DNA of 64,000 nt from Ponticaulis sp. GTDB taxonomy: Bacteria; Pseudomonadota; Alphaproteobacteria; Caulobacterales; Hyphomonadaceae. The stretch spans positions 22,750 through 86,749 of the forward strand of contig NZUJ01000127.1 of the NCBI GenBank assembly GCA_002701295.1, in the 5' to 3' direction. Position 1 is the first letter of the stretch. Each line of letters starts with the position of its first letter. Position numbers and translations under genes: made by a program. The notes below the pieces were generated by a model. That model had not been told where the DNA came from. It did not search any database and saw nothing but the letters and a program-made list of their open reading frames with translations. This document shows, piece by piece, positions 40,166 to 49,030 of the stretch.

Positions 40166-41389
40166 TCAGGCTGTCAGACGTTGGGCTCCGCCATACATCA
40201 CCTGGAATAATTGTGGCTGCATGGCTTTCGCGACCGCCTCAAACACAGGAACAGCGACTGAATTTCCAAACTGTTTGTAGGCTTGGGTGTCCGACACGGG
40301 AATCCGGAAGTTTTCAGGAAATCCCATAACCCGTGCACATTCGCGCGGCGTCAAGCGACGAGGATTTTTGCCGCGTCCCTGACCCACAAGAATTTCAGAC
40401 CCATCTTTATAGTAGCGCGCGGACAGTGTGCGACAGGTATCGTCCGGGCCAACAAGACCATACCCAAATCCATTACCTGCAGCCTTATGTTTCGCTGCAT
40501 AATCTTTGAGGTACTGCCAGAGTTTATCTGACAACGTGTATTTCTCGTTCACCTGAGCTTCTGGGCCGAGCGTAAAATGTCCTTCAGCTTGTTCTGATCC
40601 ATCTTCAGGATGCAATACTTCCCGCATGCGATGAACACCAGCTTCCGGCAGGTTCAGATTATCCCACGAAAAGTTGGTCGCCTGGCGGAAACCAACCATC
40701 ACGACGCGTTCACGATGCTGCGGCAAATAATGCTTAGCGTCGATCACTTTGACATGCAGCTCATAACCAAGCTCATCTTCCAGTGTCCGCCGGATAACCT
40801 CAAACGTGCGGCCTTTATCGTGACTTTTGAGGTTCTTCACATTTTCCAGAAGAAATGCAGCAGGCCTGTGATGGCTGATAATCCGCGCGACGTCGAAGAA
40901 CAAAGTTCCCTGCGTTTCATCCAGAAATCCATGCGCTCGTCCCAGCGCGTTTTTTTTAGACACGCCCGCAATTGAAAACGGCTGACAGGGAAAACCGGCA
41001 ACCAGAACATCATGTTCAGGAATATCTTCAACATCAATCTCTGTAATGTCACCCGCAATTAGACGATTATCGCGGTGGTTTGCCTCATAGGTTTGTTGTG
41101 CAAACCGGTCCCATTCAGAGGTGAAAACGCATCTGCCACCTGCATTATCGAATGCTGTTCTCAGGCCACCAATTCCAGCGAACAAATCAATGAACGTGAA
41201 CTGAGTGAACCGATCGTCATGCTCCTGAACTCCCGCCAGGCTGCGCATCCGATCGAGAACCGCCTTACGTGGTTCAATCTCTCCAGCATCCAGCCTGAAA
41301 ATCTGACGTGGTGAATATCCAAGTTCCACTGCAGCCATTTCAGTTGTCATGCCTGCCTGATGCCGCAGTCTCGTAAATTCAGAAGTCAT
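40166..41389 (-). CDS. DNA (cytosine-5) methyltransferase, Dcm-like, with N-terminal HTH
   Basis: [57 protein letters not shown]-terminal [16 protein letters not shown]-terminal [40 protein letters not shown]. Confidence 0.96.
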   Translation of the reverse strand: MTSEFTRLRHQAGMTTEMAAVELGYSPRQIFRLDAGEIEPRKAVLDRMRSLAGVQEHDDRFTQFTFIDLFAGIGGLRTAFDNAGGRCVFTSEWDRFAQQTYEANHRDNRLIAGDITEIDVEDIPEHDVLVAGFPCQPFSIAGVSKKNALGRAHGFLDETQGTLFFDVARIISHHRPAAFLLENVKNLKSHDKGRTFEVIRRTLEDELGYELHVKVIDAKHYLPQHRERVVMVGFRQATNFSWDNLNLPEAGVHRMREVLHPEDGSEQAEGHFTLGPEAQVNEKYTLSDKLWQYLKDYAAKHKAAGNGFGYGLVGPDDTCRTLSARYYKDGSEILVGQGRGKNPRRLTPRECARVMGFPENFRIPVSDTQAYKQFGNSVAVPVFEAVAKAMQPQLFQVMYGGAQRLTA

Positions 41390-41396
41390 TCGAATC

Positions 41397-41419
41397 ACCT
41401 TATCATGGTTAATTAAGGT
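41397..41419. promoter_or_regulatory. Inverted repeat ACCTTA-N11-TAAGGT directly upstream of the methyltransferase start
   Basis: 6-bp perfect arms, 7 bp from ATG at 41389. Confidence 0.35.
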
Positions 41420-41523
41420 CAGAATGTCAGTTTTTGTCCCCCCGGGCAAGCCATTTGTTCCGCTTTTGTTCATTTGGTCGTAACCTTATCCCACCCTTGA
41501 CGCGCCAAGCGTATACTCCAGGA

Positions 41524-42051
41524 ATGCACCCGGATTCCGCCTCAGCCAGACCTTATGGAGCCCTCGCCCCAGGCGAGATGATCGGGCTCTATCTGGTAAA
41601 GCTTGTCGCATTTTTCACGCGGTTCGGGGCAACGCCTGATGAGCGTCAGCTTGGCGAGCTCAACCTCTGGCTCACCCGCGCCGAGACACTCGTTGATGGG
41701 CTTATCCGCGCAACAACGGCAGTATACCTGACACAATCGGGATATGAGGAGCTTGCGCGAGCCATGCGAACGCCGCTCGGCATAACGCCGCAGAGTCCAC
41801 CAGACTTTCAAAGCGCACCTCAGACGCTTGATCAGCTACAAGAGCGGTTAGCCACCTGTCTGGCGACCTACGAACGCGCAGAGGCGCTTGCCAGAAAGCT
41901 CGCCATGATCATCGCTCTGGCGCTCTATTCTTCCGCACTTGAACGCGCGCAAGTACGCCCACGCCCGACCTCCACGATATCGGTTTCCGTTCATACGGAC
42001 GCCTTGGTCACGGGCGCTTCAGCCCCTCACCTCTGGCCACCGCCGATTTAG
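41524..42051 (+). CDS. Hypothetical protein
   Basis: MHPDSASARPYGALAPGEMIGLYLVKLVAFFTRFGATPDERQLGEL... 175 aa. No family recognised. Confidence 0.55.
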   Translation: MHPDSASARPYGALAPGEMIGLYLVKLVAFFTRFGATPDERQLGELNLWLTRAETLVDGLIRATTAVYLTQSGYEELARAMRTPLGITPQSPPDFQSAPQTLDQLQERLATCLATYERAEALARKLAMIIALALYSSALERAQVRPRPTSTISVSVHTDALVTGASAPHLWPPPI

Positions 42052-42200
42052 GCTACCACCACGCCCTCCACTCACACCTCACCGACCCAAAGCACAAAAA
42101 TTCCATGCGCGACAGAGCCCAGCTCTGTGGCGATAATCGTGTTGGCTTTTGTTGTTCTGCTCGGGCTTGCCGCTCACCGCTCAGCGTGAGGCATAAAGAA

Positions 42201-42617
42201 TCAGACAACCCGTTTGCGCCGCCCCATGCTGACTTCGCGGGCAGATTTGGGAATTTCCATATCCTCTTCGAACCAGTTGATTTCGGTGTGATTGTAGCAG
42301 AACACCGCACACCGGAACTGGAAAACGAAGAAACCAACCCCGAAGGTGCAGAACGACACAATCGCCCAGGGAATGGCATGGCGGATCATCTGGTCCAGCG
42401 TCACCGTGCAATCAAGGCTGCCGACCTTACGTCCCTCTGCATCCACAACAAAGCTCCGATCCAGAACATCCCGCTGGAAGAAATAGGGAAATATGAAGAG
42501 GACCAGACCAAAGGTGATTGGTGTCAGAATGGCTGTAATGATGGCGTCCTTAATCGCCTCCATTGCCGGAAATTCGGACTCGATTTTCAGTCCCGAGAAT
42601 AACAGAGCTTTGTTCAT
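42201..42617 (-). CDS. Hypothetical membrane protein
   Basis: Two hydrophobic segments (AIITAILTPITFGLVLFIFPYFF; AIPWAIVSFCTFGVGFFVFQF). In-frame ATG at 42617. Confidence 0.6.
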   Translation of the reverse strand: MNKALLFSGLKIESEFPAMEAIKDAIITAILTPITFGLVLFIFPYFFQRDVLDRSFVVDAEGRKVGSLDCTVTLDQMIRHAIPWAIVSFCTFGVGFFVFQFRCAVFCYNHTEINWFEEDMEIPKSAREVSMGRRKRVV

Positions 42618-42746
42618 GGCGATGCACTTCCCCTGAAGATTGACACCACAATATGCAATCAACTGCGCGTGAGGGGTCAACAAGTCGAGGCGTTTTCAGA
42701 TCGATCAGCATGGTCAAAATACAGAAATTGACCTAGGTTACTGGGT

Positions 42747-43196
42747 ATGCCGCTGAAAGCCCATGACTCGGCCGGTTGGGAAATCAGGCCTCACACCCGG
42801 GAAGACCGGGACGGTATTCGCGCGGTTTATCATGAATGTCTCACAGAGTTCCCCTGGCATCTCGGGTCGATGCCGGATCCGGACAGGCTCGAATATGCTT
42901 TGCGTTACACCACAACGCTTGTCGCCTGCGAGAAGTCTGCAGGGGTTGTCGGCTTCAGTATTCTGAATTCAGAAACCGGTTATCTCAGCCATCTGTTTGT
43001 CCTGCCGGACTGGCGGTTCTGCGGCATTGGCTCCGGGCTTATGCAGGTTGGGAAAGTCCTCTCCATCAAGCCACTCTGTATGGAACTGGATCTGAGAAAT
43101 TTCAGCGCGCGGTCGGCCTGCGCCGCAATCGGCTGGCGGGAAATGGCGCCGCAAGGCACAGAAGCGGCCGGCCATATTCGCCTTATCCTTGAGTGA
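42747..43196 (+). CDS. GNAT-family N-acetyltransferase (paralog 1)
   Basis: GWEIRPHTREDRDGIRAVYHECL...GVVGFSILNSETGYLSHLFVLPDWRFCGIGSGLM. Confidence 0.88.
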   Translation: MPLKAHDSAGWEIRPHTREDRDGIRAVYHECLTEFPWHLGSMPDPDRLEYALRYTTTLVACEKSAGVVGFSILNSETGYLSHLFVLPDWRFCGIGSGLMQVGKVLSIKPLCMELDLRNFSARSACAAIGWREMAPQGTEAAGHIRLILE

Positions 43197-43200
43197 TGAA

Positions 43201-43230
43201 GGCCAGGCGAACCGGTTTCGCCGCCTGGCC
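43201..43230. terminator. Strong GC hairpin between convergent GNAT1 and RTX gene
   Basis: ggccaggcg-aaccggttt-cg-cc-gcctggcc. No clear U-tract. Confidence 0.45.
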
Positions 43231-43253
43231 CCAGATTTCACACTTTGTAACCA

Positions 43254-44717
43254 CTAACCCAGAAGGAAGTCGTCTTCAGTCATGGCAAGCCCTGCATTGG
43301 CAATCAGAACAGCCATATCTGCGCTGCCATCGCCATCAACATCCACCTCAATCACCGTGCGGGCATTCGAGAAGACCAGATAGTGAATAACCTCACCTGG
43401 TGTGTTGGTGAAACTGCTCCCGCCCAGAACCGTTGCGCCCATTTCAGACAGATCAATCTGGTCTTCACCCTGTTCGAAGTCACGTATGATATCGCGTGTA
43501 GAAGACGTCACTCCGGAATCGCTCGCCCTCTCGAAGACGAAAAGATCCGCGCCGCCATCGCCTGTCAGACGGTCGCGACCATTGCCACCGATCAGAATAT
43601 CCATGTCCGCACCCCCATAAAGTGAGTCCGCGCCGCCGCCACCAATCAGAATATCGTCACCAGCCCGTCCGCTCAGATAGTCGGCATTCGTGCCACCATC
43701 CAGCATGTTGGCGCCGCCATCACCATACAGCGTGTCAGCATGATTTGATCCGACCACATTCTCGATGTCGTATAGTCGATCGCCGTCTGCGTCGCTGCGT
43801 CGCCCGCGGCCGATCATCAGGTTCACCAGAACTCCGCCAGTGGAGTCATCATAGAGGGCTGTATCTATTCCCTCGTCACCATAGAGGAAATCGCCAGCAA
43901 TGCCGCCGCGCAGCAGATCATCTCCCAGTCCGGTGTGAATTTCATCCGCACCGCCGCCGCCACTGACAACGCCGTAAACATAGCCATCCTGCCCCATGAA
44001 GACATCGACACCGAGGCCCAGATCAATATCGCCCACAATCGTGCCTGTGTTGAGGACGGTATCGAAGTCATCACCAAATCTGACGTCGTAAGCTTCATCC
44101 GGCAGCAAGGTTTCAGAGGCCTGTATCAAGCCATGGTTTTCCAGAACATTCGTGCCATCGGACAAGAATATTCCGCCCTTGATTGTGCCGGAATTCCGGA
44201 CAGTGTCATTGTCGACATCAAGGTTCAGGGCGAGCCCACCGCCATCCATGGTGGTTTCGATCGTTCCCGAGTTGATGATTTCATTCTCAATATTCGCAAA
44301 CCCGTTGTCCCGAAGCTGAATAGCATCATCACCCGAAGACCGGATGATACCGGAATTCACGATGTAGAGGCCGCCTGCCTGACTCAGTATGGCATCTCCG
44401 AAACCGCTTACGGCTTCAATCAGGCCGGAATTGTAAATGGTGGTATCAGTGGGAACGGAGACCACGTTGAAGTCTAGCGCAACAGTCGTGCCACGAATAA
44501 TGCCGGTATTCGAAATATAATTATTGGCCCCACCGAAACTGATGCCGTTAGCCCCTCCAAAAATAGAGCCATCATTGTAGATTTCAGTTGTGCTGCCAGC
44601 AATGATCGCCGTCGTACTCTCAAGTATAAGGTATCCATTTTCTGTAATGTAAGCGAACTCACCGGTTGAGAGTGTGCGTTGGGTAGTACTGAAAGAATTT
44701 AAAGTGAAACTTGCCAT
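43254..44717 (-). CDS. RTX-type calcium-binding repeat protein with N-terminal NxGxI repeats
   Basis: C-terminal nonapeptides GGTNADYLSGRAGDDILIGGGGADSLYGGADMDILIGGNGRDRLTGDGGADLFVFE. N-terminal repeats IYNDGSI/ISNTGII/IYNSGLI/IVNSGII/IINSGTI/VRNSGTI/LENHGLI/VLNTGTI. Confidence 0.92.
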   Translation of the reverse strand: MASFTLNSFSTTQRTLSTGEFAYITENGYLILESTTAIIAGSTTEIYNDGSIFGGANGISFGGANNYISNTGIIRGTTVALDFNVVSVPTDTTIYNSGLIEAVSGFGDAILSQAGGLYIVNSGIIRSSGDDAIQLRDNGFANIENEIINSGTIETTMDGGGLALNLDVDNDTVRNSGTIKGGIFLSDGTNVLENHGLIQASETLLPDEAYDVRFGDDFDTVLNTGTIVGDIDLGLGVDVFMGQDGYVYGVVSGGGGADEIHTGLGDDLLRGGIAGDFLYGDEGIDTALYDDSTGGVLVNLMIGRGRRSDADGDRLYDIENVVGSNHADTLYGDGGANMLDGGTNADYLSGRAGDDILIGGGGADSLYGGADMDILIGGNGRDRLTGDGGADLFVFERASDSGVTSSTRDIIRDFEQGEDQIDLSEMGATVLGGSSFTNTPGEVIHYLVFSNARTVIEVDVDGDGSADMAVLIANAGLAMTEDDFLLG

Positions 44718-44734
44718 TTCTGATCTCCCTTTAT

Positions 44735-44749
44735 TGTCCGGATCGGACA
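44735..44749. promoter_or_regulatory. Inverted repeat TGTCCG-gat-CGGACA upstream of RTX gene
   Basis: 6-bp perfect arms, 17 bp from the RTX start codon. Confidence 0.4.
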
Positions 44750-44876
44750 GGCGTCCCAGCCAGCGTCCAAATTAGCGCAAAACGGGAAATTTTTATACGC
44801 GCGACGACGAGGTATATTTTGGCAGACTGTGCGAGTTTGCCCTTATTTTGCCGAAAATGTGGTGGACGATTTTCTG

Positions 44877-45326
44877 ATGGATACCCTTACGCATAGCGGC
44901 GCCGGCTGGACGATTCGTCCGGCTGCCCCGATTGATCACCCCGGCATTGCTGAGGTTTTCTTATCGTGTCTCAGCGCGTTTCCATGGCGGGGTTCTCCTC
45001 GACGCGAATTGTCCAGCATGGAAAATGCTTTGCTGTCCGGTGAGTGCTTTGTCGCTTACGTGCCGCAGGCTGGTGTCGTCGGATTTGTCATCTATGACAC
45101 CATTACAGCCTATATCTCTCATCTGTTTGTCGATGATGACTGGCGGTTCTGCGGTATTGGCAGCACGCTTCTGAAGCTGGCGAGAGATGTTGTGGCCCGG
45201 CCCGTAAGGCTCGATGTCGATGAACAAAACGAGGCAGCGCTTACCGTCTATCGGGCGCTCGGCTGGACAGAAGTCATCGAAACACCAGGCCCTTCAAGGG
45301 GTCAGAGACGAATGATCAGCCCCTGA
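44877..45326 (+). CDS. GNAT-family N-acetyltransferase (paralog 2)
   Basis: MDTLTHSGAGWTIRPAAPIDHPGIAEVFLSCLSAFPW...AGVVGFVIYDTITAYISHLFVDDDWRFCGIGSTLL. Aligns along its length with 42747-43196. Confidence 0.88.
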   Translation: MDTLTHSGAGWTIRPAAPIDHPGIAEVFLSCLSAFPWRGSPRRELSSMENALLSGECFVAYVPQAGVVGFVIYDTITAYISHLFVDDDWRFCGIGSTLLKLARDVVARPVRLDVDEQNEAALTVYRALGWTEVIETPGPSRGQRRMISP

Positions 45327-45464
45327 ATTCAGGCAAAAGCCCACATCGTTATAACGCGCTCATCCGCATAATTTTCCCGGAATTACAAATGCTTAATTCG
45401 GGAAACTGTTAGCGCTCCACAGCCGTCGATTGGTCAGACGCAATCAACAGAGAAAGGATGAGCT

Positions 45465-46220
45465 ATGAAAACGCTTCTTATCGCTTCGACGTCTGCACTG
45501 ACTTTGGCTGCCGCTCCGGCTGTGGCGCAGGAAATCCCTGCTGACCAGCCTCAGAAAGGACCACAAGCCATTAAATATCTGAACCAGCGCGAGCTTGCGC
45601 GGATTGATATGCCTATGGAATCGCAGACCGCAGCAACATACACCACGACTTCTGACGTGAAGGCTGAAAAGTCTGATATGGACCGCAAGGCCAAAATGGC
45701 GAAAGCCGATGACATGAAGGTCAAAAAAACCTCGGCAGACAAGACGTCAGCTGACTGGTCTCAGGCCTCTGAAGCCAACATTCTGAAAGTGGCCAGCACA
45801 ACAGAAGACTTCAGCATCCTCACGAAGCTCGTAAAAGAAGCTGGTTTGACGGATGAACTGGCTGGACCGGGTCCGATGACCGTATTCGCACCGACCGATG
45901 CCGCGTTTAAGGCACTGGGCGCAGAGAAGATCAAGGAATTGAAAGCTGATCCGGTGAAACTGGAACGCGTCCTGAAAGCACATATCGTTGATGATACGAT
46001 CATGTTGACGGACATCAGCGCCGACCCTGTCGAGTTCGATACTGTTGGTGATACCGTCCTGACGCTCGAACGCGATGATATGGGACAAATGACCGCCAGC
46101 AATATGGCCGTCAGCCGCGGTGATATCGTCACATCAAATGGCGTTATTCACGTCCTGGATAGTGTGATCATCCCGGAATATGACGAGAACTCAGTTATTC
46201 CGAATGTTGTTGGTCGATAG
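45465..46220 (+). CDS. Fasciclin-domain secreted protein
   Basis: TTEDFSILTKLVKEAGLTDELAGPGPMTVFAPTDAAFKAL...LKAHIVDDTIM...SNGVIHVLDSVIIP. Signal peptide and Lys/Asp-rich linker. Confidence 0.95.
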   Translation: MKTLLIASTSALTLAAAPAVAQEIPADQPQKGPQAIKYLNQRELARIDMPMESQTAATYTTTSDVKAEKSDMDRKAKMAKADDMKVKKTSADKTSADWSQASEANILKVASTTEDFSILTKLVKEAGLTDELAGPGPMTVFAPTDAAFKALGAEKIKELKADPVKLERVLKAHIVDDTIMLTDISADPVEFDTVGDTVLTLERDDMGQMTASNMAVSRGDIVTSNGVIHVLDSVIIPEYDENSVIPNVVGR

Positions 46221-46241
46221 GCTCCACACGTTCGAAACCAG

Positions 46242-46274
46242 AAAAGAGAGGCCAAACCTGGCCTCTCTTTTTTG
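46242..46274. terminator. Bidirectional terminator
   Basis: aaaagagaggcca-aacc-tggcctctcttttttg, 13-bp perfect stem between convergent genes. Confidence 0.9.
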
Positions 46275-46278
46275 TGTG

Positions 46279-47916
46279 TCATGGGTGCGAGGCGTCGGCG
46301 AATTGCACAACGTCGCACTTTAATTGGGATTTGAGTTCGGGCAGGTCTTCTGGATAGCCCATGCCGTCTGGCCAGGAATTCATCGCAACGTGGAACAGGC
46401 GACAAGCCTCTTCATCGCTACCCTTTGCCAGCGCGATCCGAGCGCCCAGAATCCAGTTCACGAACAAGTCCTGAACGAGATTGGCTTTTCGCAGGACGGC
46501 GATGGCATCTTCATTATAAGCCCAGGCTTCGTAGTGCAGTTCCCGTTCGAAATTGGTCATCGCCAGATTGGTGAGAATCGAATGAAGGCGAGTCGGGCGC
46601 ATCAGAAGGCGCTCAATCTCGAAAGCCTCCAGAAACGCAGCATTGGCAGCCGGGAGATCGCCATTGACCTTCAGCATCAGACCCATCATCGACACGCTTC
46701 GCGCATAGTCCCGATCAAGCTCAAGGCGCTGGAAGATCGAATTGACCTGATGCAATTCATCAATCCACGCGGACATGGTGTCTTCCGTGACCGCATTCCT
46801 GCCCATGGCGGCCCACCACTCATAATTGACCTGTAACAAGCGGGCAGACGCCTCCTGTTCCGTCAGACCTTCAAGCCTGGCGTCGGCAGCCAATTCCCCA
46901 AACGCGGCAGCTTTCAGCTTATAGCTATCATCGTTGACAGCCACCTGATCGATTTCCAGACGAAGTCGATCATTCGCCGTGAGTGACATCGTGTCCAGTG
47001 CGGTGAGGATGTGGTGGCGAGCCTGCTCGGTCTCTCCTCGCCCCATATAAAGCCGGGCGAGTTGCGACGACGCGTAACCGTCCTGATCAGTCAGTTGCAG
47101 GATCTCAGCATAGCTGGCGAGTGCTGCATCCACGTTGTGGTCAACAGCAATGGCGCCGATCTGATGAAGATAAGCGATATATTCGTGTGTTGAAACGCTT
47201 CGCATCACAGTGTCCCGATAGGACAGCATCTGCGTGATCGCCGCTTCAAAATTCTGGGTCTCGTTGATTGCCGTCAGTATCGCACTGGTGTCCATTCCTC
47301 GGGATTCCAGCCCGGCAAGGCTACTGCGAATGGCGCGCTCATCAATCGGGCCGCGCTCCATGTTCTCCTGCGTAAATGACGAATTGCTCGGTATCCCTGC
47401 GGCCTGAACCTCAGGTGTGAAGCTCACCATCGTTGAAGCGAAAACCACAATAACGAAGGCCAGCACAGACATGGCGACCGGGCCGACCAACCGCATTCGA
47501 TTGAGCTTGAACCAGTCTCTCCAACCGTGCGCATCGCGGGTAGTTGTCTGCAATACAGGAGCAGGTTCGAGTTCAGCCTCGACCGGAAGAATTTCACCTG
47601 TGAATTCGTAACCGCGTCTTGGAATGGTTCGGATGACGCCTTTTGCACCTGCAGCGCTCAATTCCCGGCGCAGGATAGAAATGGCTCTGTTCAGAGTGTC
47701 ATCATTGACGAAACCATCATGCCAGACGGTATCGTGCAGTGTGTCTCGCGTCACCAATTGGCCGCGATTTCGGACCAACAGTTCCAGCACCTGCATGACT
47801 TTAAATTCTACTTTAGATGTAAATTCGCTTGACTCGATCAGCAATTTGGAGAAATTAATGGTCGCAGTCTGGCACCGAACAACATCGTTCTGATGTACGT
47901 TGGTGTCGCTGGTCAT
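46279..47916 (-). CDS. Membrane-anchored OmpR/CadC-type winged-HTH regulator with TPR-like periplasmic domain
   Basis: wHTH EFKVMQVLELLVRNRGQLVTRDTLHDTVWHDGFVNDDTLNRAISILRRELS..IRTIPRRGYEFTGE; TM MRLVGPVAMSVLAFVIVVFASTMV; helical repeats follow. Confidence 0.87.
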   Translation of the reverse strand: MTSDTNVHQNDVVRCQTATINFSKLLIESSEFTSKVEFKVMQVLELLVRNRGQLVTRDTLHDTVWHDGFVNDDTLNRAISILRRELSAAGAKGVIRTIPRRGYEFTGEILPVEAELEPAPVLQTTTRDAHGWRDWFKLNRMRLVGPVAMSVLAFVIVVFASTMVSFTPEVQAAGIPSNSSFTQENMERGPIDERAIRSSLAGLESRGMDTSAILTAINETQNFEAAITQMLSYRDTVMRSVSTHEYIAYLHQIGAIAVDHNVDAALASYAEILQLTDQDGYASSQLARLYMGRGETEQARHHILTALDTMSLTANDRLRLEIDQVAVNDDSYKLKAAAFGELAADARLEGLTEQEASARLLQVNYEWWAAMGRNAVTEDTMSAWIDELHQVNSIFQRLELDRDYARSVSMMGLMLKVNGDLPAANAAFLEAFEIERLLMRPTRLHSILTNLAMTNFERELHYEAWAYNEDAIAVLRKANLVQDLFVNWILGARIALAKGSDEEACRLFHVAMNSWPDGMGYPEDLPELKSQLKCDVVQFADASHP

Positions 47917-47934
47917 GGGATACTAACTCCACTC

Positions 47935-47953
47935 GGTCAACTACGTGTTGACC
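47935..47953. promoter_or_regulatory. Perfect palindromic operator candidate GGTCAAC-tacgt-GTTGACC
   Basis: 7-bp perfect arms, 5-bp spacer, 18 bp upstream of the wHTH/TPR regulator ATG. Confidence 0.6.
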
Positions 47954-47983
47954 GCTCAGTGTGGCCTTTGCTTCGGTTTCGTC

Positions 47984-48005
47984 AACCTATAAGTTTTGAT
48001 AGGTT
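47984..48005. promoter_or_regulatory. Inverted repeat AACCTAT-aagttttg-ATAGGTT
   Basis: 7-bp perfect arms, 8-nt spacer, same intergenic region, 100 bp before the small ORF. Confidence 0.45.
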
Positions 48006-48105
48006 CATCTCCCTGCTGCATAAAAAATGCACGACCTAAGAAAAACCTAAGGACAATTTCCGCCTGACGGACGCCAATAACGCTTCATATTCACGGGGCG
48101 AGATT

Positions 48106-48354
48106 ATGGCGGAAAAAAAATTATCAGATCAGAGCAAAGAGCTCACATCCCTGCTCTTCATGGCAACTCACATGGAGATGTCGTCGACGCAAATGTTGGG
48201 CGAAGATGACCCAACGACACGCGCAATAAAGGTCGCGAGACAGGCTGTCATGAAAGCAATCGTTGAAAAACAAGAGATTGACATGAACCTTAATACCAAG
48301 GCGAACAAGGGATCAAACCTGTCTAATACGGTGTCGTCATCACGAATGCACTAA
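48106..48354 (+). CDS. Small hypothetical protein (82 aa)
   Basis: MAEKKLSDQSKELTSLLFMATHMEMSSTQMLGEDDPTTRAIKVARQAVMKAIVEKQ... Divergent from the wHTH/TPR regulator; no homology recognised. Confidence 0.5.
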   Translation: MAEKKLSDQSKELTSLLFMATHMEMSSTQMLGEDDPTTRAIKVARQAVMKAIVEKQEIDMNLNTKANKGSNLSNTVSSSRMH

Positions 48355-48364
48355 AACGAGAAGA

Positions 48365-49030
48365 TCAGTCCCGTTCTCCGAACAGGGCTGATCCAACTCG
48401 TATGTGGGTAGCGCCGTAAAGTATGGCAGTTTCAAAATCACCACTCATGCCCATGGACAATTGCGGTAGCCCGTAGCGGCTGGCCAGTTTGGCGAGGAGT
48501 GCAAAATGTGGCCCGGGTGCCTCTTCCGCAGGCGGAATGCACATAAGCCCGACAGGTGACAGATCATACTCACGGCAGGTCTGGGTCAGAAACTCATCAA
48601 GATCACCTGGCAGCACGCCTGCTTTTTGTGGCTCTTCGCCCGTATTCACCTGCACAAGAATTTCCGGACTCTTGCCGATCTTCTGAATAGCCTCAGCGAG
48701 GGTACGGCAGAGCTTTGCGCGATCGAGCACATCAATCGTGTCAAACAGCGCGACAGCCTCTTCAGACTTGTTCGACTGCAGGGGACCGATCAGCCGGAGT
48801 TTCAGATCGGGATAGCCTGCTCGGCGTTCGGCCCAATGGCTCTGCGCCTCCTGAACACGGTTCTCACCAAACACACGCAGGCCAGCCTTTAACGCCGCCT
48901 CAATACGATCATCTGGCTGTCGCTTTGACACCGCTACGAGTTCAGGTGTTGTCTCACATTCAGCACGTTCACAGGCCTTGTTGATCCGTGCTTTAATATC
49001 AGCAAGATTTTCATCAAAACTCATGGACAA
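48365..49030 (-). CDS. yggS: YggS-family PLP homeostasis protein
   Basis: LVAVSKRQPDDRIEAALKAGLRVFGENRVQEAQSHW...LRLIGPLQSNKSEEAVALFDTIDVLDRAKL...LSMGMSGDFETAILYGATHIRVGSALFGER. Confidence 0.95.
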   Translation of the reverse strand: MSMSFDENLADIKARINKACERAECETTPELVAVSKRQPDDRIEAALKAGLRVFGENRVQEAQSHWAERRAGYPDLKLRLIGPLQSNKSEEAVALFDTIDVLDRAKLCRTLAEAIQKIGKSPEILVQVNTGEEPQKAGVLPGDLDEFLTQTCREYDLSPVGLMCIPPAEEAPGPHFALLAKLASRYGLPQLSMGMSGDFETAILYGATHIRVGSALFGERD

